12,628 bases of DNA, from assembly GCA_003640335.1 (NCBI GenBank), contig RBKG01000060.1, positions 1 through 12,628 on the forward strand, read 5' to 3'. The DNA comes from Porphyromonas sp. (lineage in GTDB: Bacteria; Bacteroidota; Bacteroidia; Bacteroidales; Porphyromonadaceae). Below the pieces are notes generated by a model. The model worked only from the letters and a program-made list of their open reading frames with translations, did not search any database and was not told where the DNA came from. This document shows, piece by piece, positions 1 through 8,537 of the stretch. A program made the position numbers and the translations under genes. The first letter of the stretch is position 1, and every line of letters begins with the position of its first letter.

Positions 1-7
1 GCTTGGC

Positions 8-38
8 TTGAGCAACTGCTGAAATCTGTGTATATTTG
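8..38 (+). promoter_or_regulatory. Candidate Bacteroidota promoter before the PD40 gene
   Basis: TATATTTG at 31-38 fits the Bacteroidota -7 consensus TAnnTTTG exactly, and a TTG at 8-10 lies 20 bases upstream, about where the -33 element is expected. The -7 box ends only seven bases before the ATG at 46, so the transcript would have almost no leader. The upstream gene is outside the window, so read-through from it cannot be excluded. The match is by eye and short. Confidence 0.4.
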
Positions 39-45
39 TGGGTAT

Positions 46-987
46 ATGAAAAAGGTATTGATAGTATGTGCTTGTTGGCTATTGGCTTTGCCGCTCGCGG
101 CTCAGAAGCATAAGCGTACCAAAGCGAAGCCTCAAGCCCCTAAAATAGTTGCTCCTTCAGTGCCGCTCGATAGCCTTGAGCGATACTATGAAGTGTATAA
201 CTTTGATATGGTGCGTAGAGCTTTGCCTTCGTTTGAACGTGGTGCTGAGCCTATGCGCAGAAAGGCAGAATTATACACCGAGCGTATGGAGCGTGCAGAG
301 CGTATGCTTGAGCATACTGACCTTATTCCACTTATTGGAAAGTATAAAACTGATTGGCAGACCTTGCCTTCCCTTCTGAAAACACAATCGCCCAATCTTG
401 CTCGCAATTTGCAAATTGAGATTGATGAGGCTGGGACGATTTTATATACTTTTGATGTTAAACTAGGTCAGTTGCATTTTGCCCTCCACAGAAATCAGGC
501 TCAAAAAACGCTTGTTCGTACGGATTATCCTTCAGGAGAGAAGGCTGTAGAGACCGAAGTTAGCAAGCTAATCAGTACTCCCGAAGGGGACGAGAATTTT
601 CCCGTTTTGCTCTCTGATGGCATTAGGCTCATCTTTGCCCGACGAAGTGATGAGGGTTTGGGAGGCTATGACCTTTATTTGAGCCGTTATAGCGTAGATA
701 AGAATGAATTTTTGGAGCCTTCTCTGATGGGCTTACCTTTTAATTCGCCTGCAAATGATTTCTTCCTCGCTTATGATGATGAGCAGAATAAAACCTTTCT
801 ACTTAGTGATAGAGGTTGTACAAAGCCGGGTGAGGTGATACTCTATGTCTTTGAGGGACTGCCTCAGGTGCTTAGTGAGAAAGCCTCTGCAGAGGGTGAG
901 CAATCTAATAATCTAGATAAAGACGAACTAATTAGGCGAGCATTACTCCGTGAACCTGCTCAGCCTAAAACTAATGATGATAACTAA
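46..987 (+). CDS. Secreted PD40 (WD40-like beta-propeller) protein of unknown function
   Basis: A 313-residue exported protein. The ATG at 46 is chosen over a GTG at 28 because it opens directly into a signal peptide: MKK, a hydrophobic stretch, then LPLAAQ, with likely cleavage near residue 20. A charged helical stretch follows (about residues 40-100) with tandem-helix character (SLERYYEVYNFD). The second half carries PD40 repeats: FPVLLSDG from residue 185, then LGGYDLYLSRY around 206-214, and LPFNSPANDFF around 230-239 followed by LLSDR. This run of motifs is typical of Bacteroidales PD40 proteins with a TolB-like propeller fold. Its role is not known; a periplasmic scaffold or cell-envelope role is only inference. 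It is the first gene of the plus-strand unit, 11 bases before udp. The C-terminus is polar and shows no anchor. Confidence 0.8.
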   Translation: MKKVLIVCACWLLALPLAAQKHKRTKAKPQAPKIVAPSVPLDSLERYYEVYNFDMVRRALPSFERGAEPMRRKAELYTERMERAERMLEHTDLIPLIGKYKTDWQTLPSLLKTQSPNLARNLQIEIDEAGTILYTFDVKLGQLHFALHRNQAQKTLVRTDYPSGEKAVETEVSKLISTPEGDENFPVLLSDGIRLIFARRSDEGLGGYDLYLSRYSVDKNEFLEPSLMGLPFNSPANDFFLAYDDEQNKTFLLSDRGCTKPGEVILYVFEGLPQVLSEKASAEGEQSNNLDKDELIRRALLREPAQPKTNDDN

Positions 988-998
988 ACAATAAAAAA

Positions 999-1877
999 AT
1001 GGAAAAGCGCATAATACCACCAAGCGAACTAATTATAAATGGAGATGGCTCAATCTTTCATTTGCATCTTAAACCTGAGCAACTTGCGGATAAAGTCTTC
1101 CTCGTTGGAGACCCTGCTCGTGTAGATGTGGTTGCTAGTCGATTTGAGAGCATCGAATGTAATGTAAGTAGCCGTGAGTTCCACTCGATTACAGGCTCTT
1201 ATAAAGGTAAGCGTATCACGGTGGTGAGCCATGGTATTGGTACAGATAACATTGATATTGTACTGAATGAACTAGACGCCTTGGCTAACATTGATTTTGA
1301 GACACGCCAAGCAAAAGATGAGTTTAGACAACTAACTTTAGTCCGTGTCGGTACGTCTGGCGGTTTGCAGGATGTAAGTGCAATAGGCTCGTATGTCGCT
1401 GCAGAGCATAGTATCGGTTTTGATGGTGTGATTTATTTCTACAAAGGAACGGAACAAATTCGTAATAGAGCATTTGAGCAAGAGCTAATCAAGCAGTTGG
1501 ATTGGCAGATTGAAGGCTTAAAGCCTTATGTAGTACCTGCGAATGCAAGTCTAGTGAGTCAGATTTGTGAGGGAACGGACATTGTGCTAGGTAATACCAT
1601 TGCGGCTAATGGCTTCTACGGTCCTCAAGGTCGTGAACTCCGTTTGCCTCTCATGGATTCTTCGTTAAATCAGAAAATTCAGGACTTCCAATGGGAGGGC
1701 AAGCAAATCACAAACTTTGAGATGGAAAGTTCTTCACTTGCAGGACTGTCTGCTTTGATGGGGCACCGTGCGCTAACTATTTGTTGCATCATCGCAGGGC
1801 GCAAGGCCAAGAATATGAACACAGACTATAAGTCAAGCCTAGAAAATCTTATTGACCTTGTGCTTGATAGAATTTAA
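999..1877 (+). CDS. udp: Nucleoside phosphorylase, uridine phosphorylase type
   Basis: A 292-residue cytosolic enzyme of the PNP/UDP phosphorylase family. It should split nucleosides with phosphate into free base and (deoxy)ribose 1-phosphate for pyrimidine salvage. Phosphate-site motifs are visible: GDPAR at residues 37-41, SHGIG at 77-81 and RVGTSGG at 116-122. EMES at 241-244 is the ribose-binding motif. Specificity for uridine is suggested by FYGPQGR at 206-212: its Q210 and R212 match the Gln-x-Arg pair that contacts uracil in E. coli uridine phosphorylase (Gln166 and Arg168, numbering from memory). Purine phosphorylases lack this pair. The protein is longer than the roughly 250-residue enterobacterial enzyme, mostly through an N-terminal extension and a loop near 97-112. 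The start follows an A-rich stretch, as is common in Bacteroidota. It lies 11 bases after the PD40 gene and 12 before meaB. Confidence 0.88.
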   Translation: MEKRIIPPSELIINGDGSIFHLHLKPEQLADKVFLVGDPARVDVVASRFESIECNVSSREFHSITGSYKGKRITVVSHGIGTDNIDIVLNELDALANIDFETRQAKDEFRQLTLVRVGTSGGLQDVSAIGSYVAAEHSIGFDGVIYFYKGTEQIRNRAFEQELIKQLDWQIEGLKPYVVPANASLVSQICEGTDIVLGNTIAANGFYGPQGRELRLPLMDSSLNQKIQDFQWEGKQITNFEMESSSLAGLSALMGHRALTICCIIAGRKAKNMNTDYKSSLENLIDLVLDRI

Positions 1878-1889
1878 TAAACAAAAGTC

Positions 1890-3014
1890 ATGATGACACT
1901 CGAAGAAGAACTACAACATCACCCAGAGAATGACCCCGCTTATATGGGGCTTAAGGTTAATCAAGGGGTGGATAAGCAGCCAATGATGAACCCTCATTTC
2001 CGTAGGGTTAAGCGTCGTCAGCTGTCTATTGATGAGTATGTAGAAGGAATCCTTGCGGGTAATATAACTATATTGAGTCAGGCGGTAACGCTTGTGGAGA
2101 GCAATTTGCCTGAGCATCAGGATATAGCACAGCAAATTATTGAGCGTTGTTTGCCCTATACGGGTAAGAGCATGCGCATCGGTATTACAGGTGTTCCCGG
2201 TGCTGGTAAGAGTACTTCGATAGATACCTTTGGTATGTATCTCTGTAAGCAAGGACGCAAACTAGCGGTGCTAGCCATTGACCCAAGTAGCGAGAGGTCG
2301 GGCGGTAGTATTCTAGGGGATAAGACGCGTATGGAGCAATTGAGCCGAGAGCCTAATGCTTTCATTCGTCCTAGTCCTTCGGCTGGTTCACTCGGTGGAG
2401 TTGCTCGTAAGACTAGAGAGACGATTATGCTCTGTGAGGCTGCTGGCTTCGATACGATTTTTGTGGAAACGGTCGGCGTTGGTCAGAGTGAAACGGCAGT
2501 TCATTCTATGGTAGACTTCTTCCTACTTATCCAACTCAGTGGTACGGGCGATGAATTGCAAGGTATTAAGCGTGGTATTATGGAGATGGCTGATGCTATT
2601 GTTATTAACAAAGCAGATGGCGATAACATTCCTAAGGCGAATTTGGCTGCATCTCATTTCCGTAATGCGTTGCATCTATTCCCACCAACGGAGTCAGGTT
2701 GGAAGCCACCAGTACTTACGTATTCAGGTTTTTATGGCACTGGAATTAAGGAGATTTGGGATATGGTCGATGAGTACAGACATTATGCCCAAGACTCAGG
2801 TTATTTCTACGAAAAGCGACAGAAACAAGCGAAGTGGTGGATGTATGAGAGCATCAATGAGGCTCTGCATCGTTCATTCTACGGTAATAGCGCAGTGAAG
2901 ACGCTTAAGCCTCAAGTAGAAGATGATATCTTGGCTGATAGATTGTCTAGTTTTATTGGCGCACAGAACCTCTTAGATACTTATTTTGCTTCGCTTAAGG
3001 AACAATCTAAATAG
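1890..3014 (+). CDS. meaB: Methylmalonyl-CoA mutase-associated GTPase MeaB
   Basis: A 374-residue G3E-type P-loop GTPase of the MeaB/ArgK family. MeaB binds adenosylcobalamin-dependent methylmalonyl-CoA mutase, gates cofactor loading and protects the enzyme from inactivation. Its presence implies a succinate/propionate pathway. Motifs: Walker A GVPGAGKS at 101-108; ETVGVGQ at 193-199 (the switch/Walker B segment diagnostic of this family); NKAD at 240-243 for guanine recognition. The LAIDPSSERSGGSILGDKTRM segment after Walker A is also family-typical. The C-terminal helices (about 310-374) correspond to the dimerisation arm. Two adjacent ATGs (1890 and 1893) are both possible starts. The length is slightly above the usual 320-370 because of an N-terminal extension of about 40 residues. 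The mutase genes are not next to it; its neighbours are udp upstream and a GH92 enzyme 13 bases downstream. Confidence 0.95.
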   Translation: MMTLEEELQHHPENDPAYMGLKVNQGVDKQPMMNPHFRRVKRRQLSIDEYVEGILAGNITILSQAVTLVESNLPEHQDIAQQIIERCLPYTGKSMRIGITGVPGAGKSTSIDTFGMYLCKQGRKLAVLAIDPSSERSGGSILGDKTRMEQLSREPNAFIRPSPSAGSLGGVARKTRETIMLCEAAGFDTIFVETVGVGQSETAVHSMVDFFLLIQLSGTGDELQGIKRGIMEMADAIVINKADGDNIPKANLAASHFRNALHLFPPTESGWKPPVLTYSGFYGTGIKEIWDMVDEYRHYAQDSGYFYEKRQKQAKWWMYESINEALHRSFYGNSAVKTLKPQVEDDILADRLSSFIGAQNLLDTYFASLKEQSK

Positions 3015-3027
3015 GCACCACTATTCT

Positions 3028-5283
3028 ATGATTAAGTTTGTGGTGCGTAGCATCCTTCTTAGCCTCTTGAGCCTGCAAGTGCAGGCTCAAGAGATTTCTT
3101 ATGTAGATTATGTCAATCCACTAGTAGGGACACTTAGTGACTTCGAACTAAGTAGCGGTAATACTTATCCCGTTATCAGTCGTCCTTGGGGTATGAATAG
3201 TTGGACTCCTCAAACAGGTAAAATGGGAGATGGATGGCAGTATACTTATAGCGCCAAGAAAATACGAGGCTTTAAGCAGACTCATCAACCCTCTCCGTGG
3301 ATAAATGATTACGGGCAGTTCTCTGTAATGCCTATGGTGGGGGATAGTGTTATCTTCGATGAAGACAAGCGTGCGAGCTGGTTTAGTCATAAGGCAGAGC
3401 AGGCAAAGCCTTATTCTTATAGCGTTTACCTTGCTGACTACGATACTGAAGTAGAGTTTGCTCCTAGTGAGCGTGCCGCAGCCTTCTCGGTCAAATATGG
3501 TGAGCAGTCTACGATGCAGACGAGGTGGCTTCTTGTAGATGCCTTTGATGGTGGTTCGTCTTTAAGGCAACTTGATGCCTACACTTTGGTAGGGATTAGC
3601 CGTAAGAATAGTGGCGGCGTACCGAGTAATTTTGCTAATTACTTTGTGGTGCGTTTCACTCAGCCTATTGCTGAACTTAAAACACAAACGACGCAAGATA
3701 AGCAGGGCTTGAACCATAGTATGGTGGCTGTTCGCTTGAAGACGGAAGAGCGAGTGCAAACATTCTATGTAGCCTCGTCTTTTGTTAGTGAAGAGCAGGC
3801 TCTCATCAATCTTAAAGAGGTGCAGGGGCAATCGGTGAAGGCTGTTGCTGAGATTGGTCGTGCCGAATGGAATAAATTGCTTGGTCGCATCGCTGTCAAA
3901 GGTGAAGAACAGAAAAGCCGTACATTCTATAGTAATCTATATCGCTGCTTGCTTTTCCCTAGACGCTTCTACGAATTAAATCAGCGTGGAGATACCATTC
4001 ATTATAGTCCTTATAATGGCAAAGTTGAACGAGGGTATATGTATACGGACACTGGCGTTTGGGATACATTCCGTGCGCTCTTCCCTCTGATTAACTTAGT
4101 CTATCCTGAGGAAGGTGCTAAGATGCAGGAGGGTATGCTGTCGGCTTATCGGGAGAGTGGTTTCTTCCCTGAATGGGCTAGTCCGGGTCATCGTGATTGT
4201 ATGGTTGGGAATAACTCAGCAAGTGTTGTTGCAGATGCTTTCCTTAAAGGGCTTGGTCGTGTAGATACTACCGAACTAATAAAGGGCTTGCTTAAGAGTA
4301 CAGAAAATCGTCATCCTCAGGTTAAGAGTACGGGTAGATGGGGACATGAGTATTACAATAAGTTGGGCTATATCCCTTGTGATGTCGATATCAATGAGAG
4401 TGCCGCACGAACGCTAGAATATGCTTATGATGACTGGTGCATTATGCAGGTACTCAAGCGAGCCAAAGCAGACTCTGCTCAAATTCAATTATTCAAAAAG
4501 CGTAGTCTGAATTATCGCAATCTCTACGATAAATCTAGTGGATGGATGAGAGGGCGCACTAAGCAAGGAGATTGGGAAAAGCCCTTCTCTCCTTATAAAT
4601 GGGGCGGAGTCTTCACCGAAGGTAATGCTATTCATTACACTTGGAGTGTTTTCCACGATGTGCAGGGACTTATTGATTTGATGGGAGGAGATAAAGCATT
4701 TATCAATAAGTTGGACACGGTCTTTACGATGCCTCCTCTTTTTGATAATAGTTACTACGGCTTTACTATCCATGAGATTAGGGAAATGCAAATCATGAAT
4801 ATGGGTAATTATGCGCACGGCAATCAGCCTATTCAGCACATGATATACCTGTATAATTATGCTGGTGCTCCTTATAAAGCGCAAAAGCGCATTCGGGAGG
4901 TTATGGATAGATTCTATTCAGATGCTCCCGATGGTTATTGCGGTGATGAGGATAATGGTCAAACTTCAGCGTGGTATGTGTTTTCGGCTCTAGGCTTCTA
5001 TCCGGTAACGCCTGCGCATCAAGAGTATGTAATCGGTGTGCCTTATTTTAAGGAAGTTACTCTCAATCTCCCTTCAGGGAAGACTGTTATTAAGACCACA
5101 GACGTAGCACAGACTTACATCAAGCAGGTGGAGCGTAATGGTAAGCCTTACAGATTGAATTATATTAGATATCAAGATTTGCTTGCAGGTGGATTGTATA
5201 CTTTCCACTTAAGTGCGAAGCCTTCTTCTTGGGGTTCATCTGTGGATAGTCGTCCCTATTCGATGAGTCGTGAGCAGAGATAA
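3028..5283 (+). CDS. Secreted GH92 alpha-mannosidase, probably alpha-1,2-specific
   Basis: A 751-residue calcium-dependent exo-alpha-mannosidase of glycoside hydrolase family 92, acting in the periplasm on mannose-capped N-glycans or yeast mannan. The start at 3028 is preferred over an in-frame TTG at 2986 inside meaB because it begins a clean signal peptide (MIKFVVRS, then LLSLLSLQVQAQ, cleaved near residue 20). The N-terminal beta-sandwich opens with DYVNPLVGT (27-35); the (alpha/alpha)6 catalytic domain follows. The likely general acid is E531 in FTEGN; H582-E583 would line the +1 subsite; D640 and D642 in GDEDNGQ are the base region. The spacings E+51, +52, +109 and +111 equal those I recall for Bt3990 of B. 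thetaiotaomicron (E533, H584, E585, D642, D644), an alpha-1,2 enzyme. W91 may be its W88. No SusC/SusD genes are adjacent, so it is not in an obvious polysaccharide utilisation locus. Confidence 0.93.
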   Translation: MIKFVVRSILLSLLSLQVQAQEISYVDYVNPLVGTLSDFELSSGNTYPVISRPWGMNSWTPQTGKMGDGWQYTYSAKKIRGFKQTHQPSPWINDYGQFSVMPMVGDSVIFDEDKRASWFSHKAEQAKPYSYSVYLADYDTEVEFAPSERAAAFSVKYGEQSTMQTRWLLVDAFDGGSSLRQLDAYTLVGISRKNSGGVPSNFANYFVVRFTQPIAELKTQTTQDKQGLNHSMVAVRLKTEERVQTFYVASSFVSEEQALINLKEVQGQSVKAVAEIGRAEWNKLLGRIAVKGEEQKSRTFYSNLYRCLLFPRRFYELNQRGDTIHYSPYNGKVERGYMYTDTGVWDTFRALFPLINLVYPEEGAKMQEGMLSAYRESGFFPEWASPGHRDCMVGNNSASVVADAFLKGLGRVDTTELIKGLLKSTENRHPQVKSTGRWGHEYYNKLGYIPCDVDINESAARTLEYAYDDWCIMQVLKRAKADSAQIQLFKKRSLNYRNLYDKSSGWMRGRTKQGDWEKPFSPYKWGGVFTEGNAIHYTWSVFHDVQGLIDLMGGDKAFINKLDTVFTMPPLFDNSYYGFTIHEIREMQIMNMGNYAHGNQPIQHMIYLYNYAGAPYKAQKRIREVMDRFYSDAPDGYCGDEDNGQTSAWYVFSALGFYPVTPAHQEYVIGVPYFKEVTLNLPSGKTVIKTTDVAQTYIKQVERNGKPYRLNYIRYQDLLAGGLYTFHLSAKPSSWGSSVDSRPYSMSREQR

Positions 5284-5302
5284 TAAAGAAAGAGTATAAT
5301 AG

Positions 5303-7279
5303 ATGATTGTTTGCATAGCGGAGAAACCAAGTGTTGCTCGTGATATAGCACGGATATTAGGAGCTAATAGGCGTGTAGGAAGAGGTACAGGTTACATGGA
5401 GGGCAATGGCTACCAAGTAACATGGACCTTTGGACATCTGTGTACGCTGAAAGAACCTCATGATTATCGTCCCGAATGGAAGAGTTGGATGGTTCAAGAC
5501 CTGCCGATTATTCCTGATAGATTTGGTATTAAACCAATCGAGATTGATAATTACAAGGAGCAATTAGAGGTTATTCGTTCGCTTATGACCACTGCGACGA
5601 TGGTTGTTAACTGTGGTGATGCTGGGCAAGAGGGAGAGTTGATACAGCGTTGGGTCTTGCAGTACTGTGGGTGTAAAGTGCCTATACAGCGTCTGTGGAT
5701 TTCGTCTCTTACCGATGAAGCCATAAAAGAGGGCTTTGCCAAGTTGCGCAGTAGTGATGATTTCAAGACTCTGTATGAGGCTGGTCTTGCTCGTGCTATT
5801 GGAGACTGGCTATTGGGTATCAATGCAACTAGACTTTATACTTCGCGTTTCGCTCAAGGGCGAGGTAATATCTTGTCTATTGGTCGTGTGCAAACGCCTA
5901 CATTGGCTCTTATCGTACAAAGGCAACAAGAGATTGCAGGCTTCGTCCCTGAGAAGTACTGGGAACTTAAAACTCTTTATCGAGGAGTAACCTTTAGTGC
6001 AGAGAAAGGTAAATACGATAGAGTGGAGGAGGCCGAGAAAGCATTGCAAACTATTATCGGTACTGACTTTGAAATCAAGGATGTTAAGAAAAAAGAAGGC
6101 AAAGATTTACCTCCAAGACTTTTTGACCTAACGAGCCTGCAGGTTGCTTGTAATAAGAAGTTCGCTATGTCTGCCGAAGAAACTTTGGCTACGATACAGA
6201 CACTTTACGAACGTAAACTGACGACTTATCCTCGTGTAGATACAACCTATCTGAGTGATGATATTTATCCTAAGGTAGACAATATCCTCAAGGGCTTAGT
6301 TAGTTACAGAGATATAACGTCTCCTCTTCTTACGGGAGGAAAACTGCGTAAGAGCAAGAAGGTCTTTGATAATAGTAAGGTAACAGACCACCATGCTATT
6401 ATCCCTACGGGACAGCCTGTGCACGGCTTGTCCGATAAGGAGCAGAAGGTTTTTGATTTGATTGCTAGGCATTTTATAGCAGCCTTTTATCCTGATTGTA
6501 TTTTCAGTACTACGACGGTACTAGGGCAAGCCGATAAGGTTAAGTTTAAGGCTGTGGGTAAGGAAATTCTTAGCCCCGGCTGGCGAACGATATTCACGCA
6601 AGCAGGTAGCGAACCTGAGGAGGATAAGCCAGGCGAAGATAAGGAAGAAGGGCAGAGCCTTCCTACTTTTGAAGTTGGAGAAACGGGACCGCACGAACCA
6701 CTGCTTAAGGAAAAGCAAACACAGCCACCGAAGCTCTATACCGAAGCGACTTTGCTCCGTGCTATGGAAACTGCCGGTAAGTTAGTGGAGAATGAGGAAC
6801 TGCGAGATGCGATGAAAGAGAATGGTATCGGACGACCTTCTACAAGAGCTAATATAATAGAGACTCTTTTCAAACGCAAGTATATTGTTAAGGAAAAGCG
6901 TTCTTCTATCAAGGCTACTGAGATTGGAGTGCAACTTATTGAGACGATACAGTCCGATATCCTTAAGAGTGCAGAGCTTACGGGGCAATGGGAATACAAA
7001 CTTCGTCAGATTGAGCATGGTGCGATAGAGGCATCGTCCTTCCTAGCAGAATTGAAAGAGATGGTACATGCCGTTGTGTGGGATATCTTACGTCCTAAGC
7101 CCATGCCTCCTACAGCACCTACAGCGGTAGCGACAAGTCCTAATGCTCCCATCTGTCCTAAGTGTGGTCGAGGCTCTATCATACGAGGGCGAACATGCTA
7201 TGGCTGTAGTGCTTATCGAGAAGGTTGCGATTACCGAATTAGTTTTGAAGACTACGCCAAGCAATACCAAGCGCATTAG
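5303..7279 (+). CDS. topB: DNA topoisomerase III (type IA)
   Basis: A 658-residue type IA topoisomerase that passes single strands through a transient 5'-phosphotyrosine break and decatenates replication or recombination intermediates. The Toprim domain starts at AEKPSVA (E7) and includes GDAGQEGE (105-112). The catalytic tyrosine is Y309 in TTYPRVDT, followed by R311. DHHAIIPTG lies downstream, and the TEATLLRAMETAGK and GIGRPSTRA segments are typical of TopB. Residues about 436-452 form an acidic, low-complexity insert. A C-terminal zinc ribbon is present, with likely ligands C618, C621, C635 and C642. In the Toprim loop the second aspartate of the usual DxD is glycine (D106-A-G108-Q-E110); from memory this is common in Bacteroidota TopB. 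It sits 19 bases after the GH92 gene. A chromosomal housekeeping copy is more likely than a conjugative-element copy, since no transfer genes are nearby. Confidence 0.94.
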   Translation: MIVCIAEKPSVARDIARILGANRRVGRGTGYMEGNGYQVTWTFGHLCTLKEPHDYRPEWKSWMVQDLPIIPDRFGIKPIEIDNYKEQLEVIRSLMTTATMVVNCGDAGQEGELIQRWVLQYCGCKVPIQRLWISSLTDEAIKEGFAKLRSSDDFKTLYEAGLARAIGDWLLGINATRLYTSRFAQGRGNILSIGRVQTPTLALIVQRQQEIAGFVPEKYWELKTLYRGVTFSAEKGKYDRVEEAEKALQTIIGTDFEIKDVKKKEGKDLPPRLFDLTSLQVACNKKFAMSAEETLATIQTLYERKLTTYPRVDTTYLSDDIYPKVDNILKGLVSYRDITSPLLTGGKLRKSKKVFDNSKVTDHHAIIPTGQPVHGLSDKEQKVFDLIARHFIAAFYPDCIFSTTTVLGQADKVKFKAVGKEILSPGWRTIFTQAGSEPEEDKPGEDKEEGQSLPTFEVGETGPHEPLLKEKQTQPPKLYTEATLLRAMETAGKLVENEELRDAMKENGIGRPSTRANIIETLFKRKYIVKEKRSSIKATEIGVQLIETIQSDILKSAELTGQWEYKLRQIEHGAIEASSFLAELKEMVHAVVWDILRPKPMPPTAPTAVATSPNAPICPKCGRGSIIRGRTCYGCSAYREGCDYRISFEDYAKQYQAH

Positions 7280-7320
7280 GTGCGTAAGAAAGAAAACAAG
7301 ACAAGTTGAAGAATACAGAT

Positions 7321-8502
7321 ATGAAAATAGCATATTGTCTTTTCGGGACATATTCAACAGGAGGAATAGAAAGAGTTACCTCAGTTAAGATGAATTGGCT
7401 TGCTAGTCATGGTTATGAAGTTTACTTAATAACCACAGGTCATTTTGGTAAGCCTTCTTATTTCCGCTTAGATGAGCGTATCAAGCATGTTGATTTAGGT
7501 TTGGGCTATGAAGAGCCTGGTCAAATTAATAGGCTAACTATTGCACTACGTAATAGACCCCGCTATAAGAAGCATGAGGCTGAGTTAAATAGACTATTCA
7601 ATGAAATCAAACCTGATATAGCGGTAGCTGCAGGTTGGCATGAAGCAGAATTCCTTTATAGAATTAAAGATGGAAGTAAAAAAGTCCTTGAAAGGCATGG
7701 TTATCTCCACTATGAACTAGCTCAGCATAATCTCTACTACAGGGGAATAGAGTATCCTAGTTTGCTAGATAAATTGAAGCATTGGACGCGTCTGGCATTC
7801 TTCAAATGGGTTGCACATCATAAGATAGATTTAGCTCGTAAGTTTGATTGCTCGGTACTCCTTACAGAACGAGATAGGCAAGGTTATAAGGGCTTAATGA
7901 ATACTGCAGTCATTCCAAATCCAATAACAGTCTTTTCAGAGAAAATGTCTCCTCTAACGGATAAAGTAGTTTTAGCTGTAGGGCGTCTAGGTATAGAAAA
8001 GAATTTCACTGAGTTGGTTGAAATTTGGGCGATGATAGCTAAAGATTATCCAGATTGGACTTTACGTATTGTGGGAGATGGTTATGAGAAAGAGGCTATT
8101 TGTCGTGCTATACAAAAGTATGGATTGGAAGCTCAGGTTGAGCTACTCCCATTTACCAATAAGATTCAAGAGCACTATTGTGGAGCTTCGGTTTATGCAA
8201 TGACCTCCGTATTTGAAAGCTTTGGTTTAGTTCTTGTTGAAGCAGCCTCTATTGGATTACCTCTAGTCGCCTATGATTGTCCTTGTGGTCCAAGCGATAT
8301 TATAAAGGATGGAGAAGATGGCTTCTTAATTCCTATGCATGATAAGGTAGCTTATTCAAAAGCATTGAGAAGGTTGATTGAGGATGAATCCTTACGTAAG
8401 CGTATGGGGGATAATGCCGAGAAAAACTCAGAACGTTTTTCTTTAGATGCTGTGATGCACCAATGGGAGGAACTCTTCGCTAAACTAGTTGGAGCTCGCT
8501 GA
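7321..8502 (+). CDS. GT4-family glycosyltransferase
   Basis: A 393-residue cytoplasmic or membrane-associated GT-B glycosyltransferase. The ATG at 7321 is used, not the in-frame TTG at 7306, because MKIAYCLFGTYSTGGIERV is the standard first strand and Gly-rich loop of the GT4 N-terminal domain. The nucleotide-sugar domain begins near residue 220 with VVLAVGRLGIEKNF and continues with WTLRIVGDGYEK. The EX7E signature is E299 (FESFG) and E307 (VLVEAA), followed by LPLVAYDCPCGPSDII. These support transfer from a nucleotide sugar with retention of configuration, probably to a surface polysaccharide or LPS precursor. Donor and acceptor cannot be read from the sequence. There is no signal peptide or clear membrane segment. 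It is the last gene of the plus unit, 41 bases after topB (the widest gap in the unit), and is followed by a terminator. By eye its codon use looks slightly more A+T-rich than topB; this was not measured. Confidence 0.88.
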   Translation: MKIAYCLFGTYSTGGIERVTSVKMNWLASHGYEVYLITTGHFGKPSYFRLDERIKHVDLGLGYEEPGQINRLTIALRNRPRYKKHEAELNRLFNEIKPDIAVAAGWHEAEFLYRIKDGSKKVLERHGYLHYELAQHNLYYRGIEYPSLLDKLKHWTRLAFFKWVAHHKIDLARKFDCSVLLTERDRQGYKGLMNTAVIPNPITVFSEKMSPLTDKVVLAVGRLGIEKNFTELVEIWAMIAKDYPDWTLRIVGDGYEKEAICRAIQKYGLEAQVELLPFTNKIQEHYCGASVYAMTSVFESFGLVLVEAASIGLPLVAYDCPCGPSDIIKDGEDGFLIPMHDKVAYSKALRRLIEDESLRKRMGDNAEKNSERFSLDAVMHQWEELFAKLVGAR

Positions 8503-8537
8503 AGCAGCTACGAGAGTCAATATAAGGCATAATAAAA

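Noticed and set aside
2539..2898. A 119-codon open frame inside meaB on the same strand
   Set aside because: It is an alternate-frame shadow of meaB; the meaB frame carries all the GTPase motifs.
2986..3027. Longer start of the GH92 gene overlapping meaB
   Set aside because: The extra 14 residues are polar and would bury the signal peptide that begins at the ATG at 3028.
4813..4842. Loss of a catalytic Glu in the GH92 HGNQPIQH segment (GNE to GNQ)
   Set aside because: Many GH92 enzymes have HGNQP here from memory, and the key residues by spacing are the upstream FTEGN glutamate, the HE pair and the GDED aspartates, which are all present.
4489..4884. A 131-codon minus-strand open frame inside the GH92 gene
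   Set aside because: It has no recognisable motifs and lies opposite the conserved catalytic region, so it is a shadow.
5303..7279. topB as part of a conjugative element
   Set aside because: Conjugative transposons of Bacteroides carry topB copies, but there are no mobilisation, tra, integrase or attachment features here and the neighbours are housekeeping genes.
7306..7320. Longer start of the glycosyltransferase gene (TTG)
   Set aside because: The GT4 N-terminal strand begins exactly at the ATG at 7321, and the five added residues have no support.
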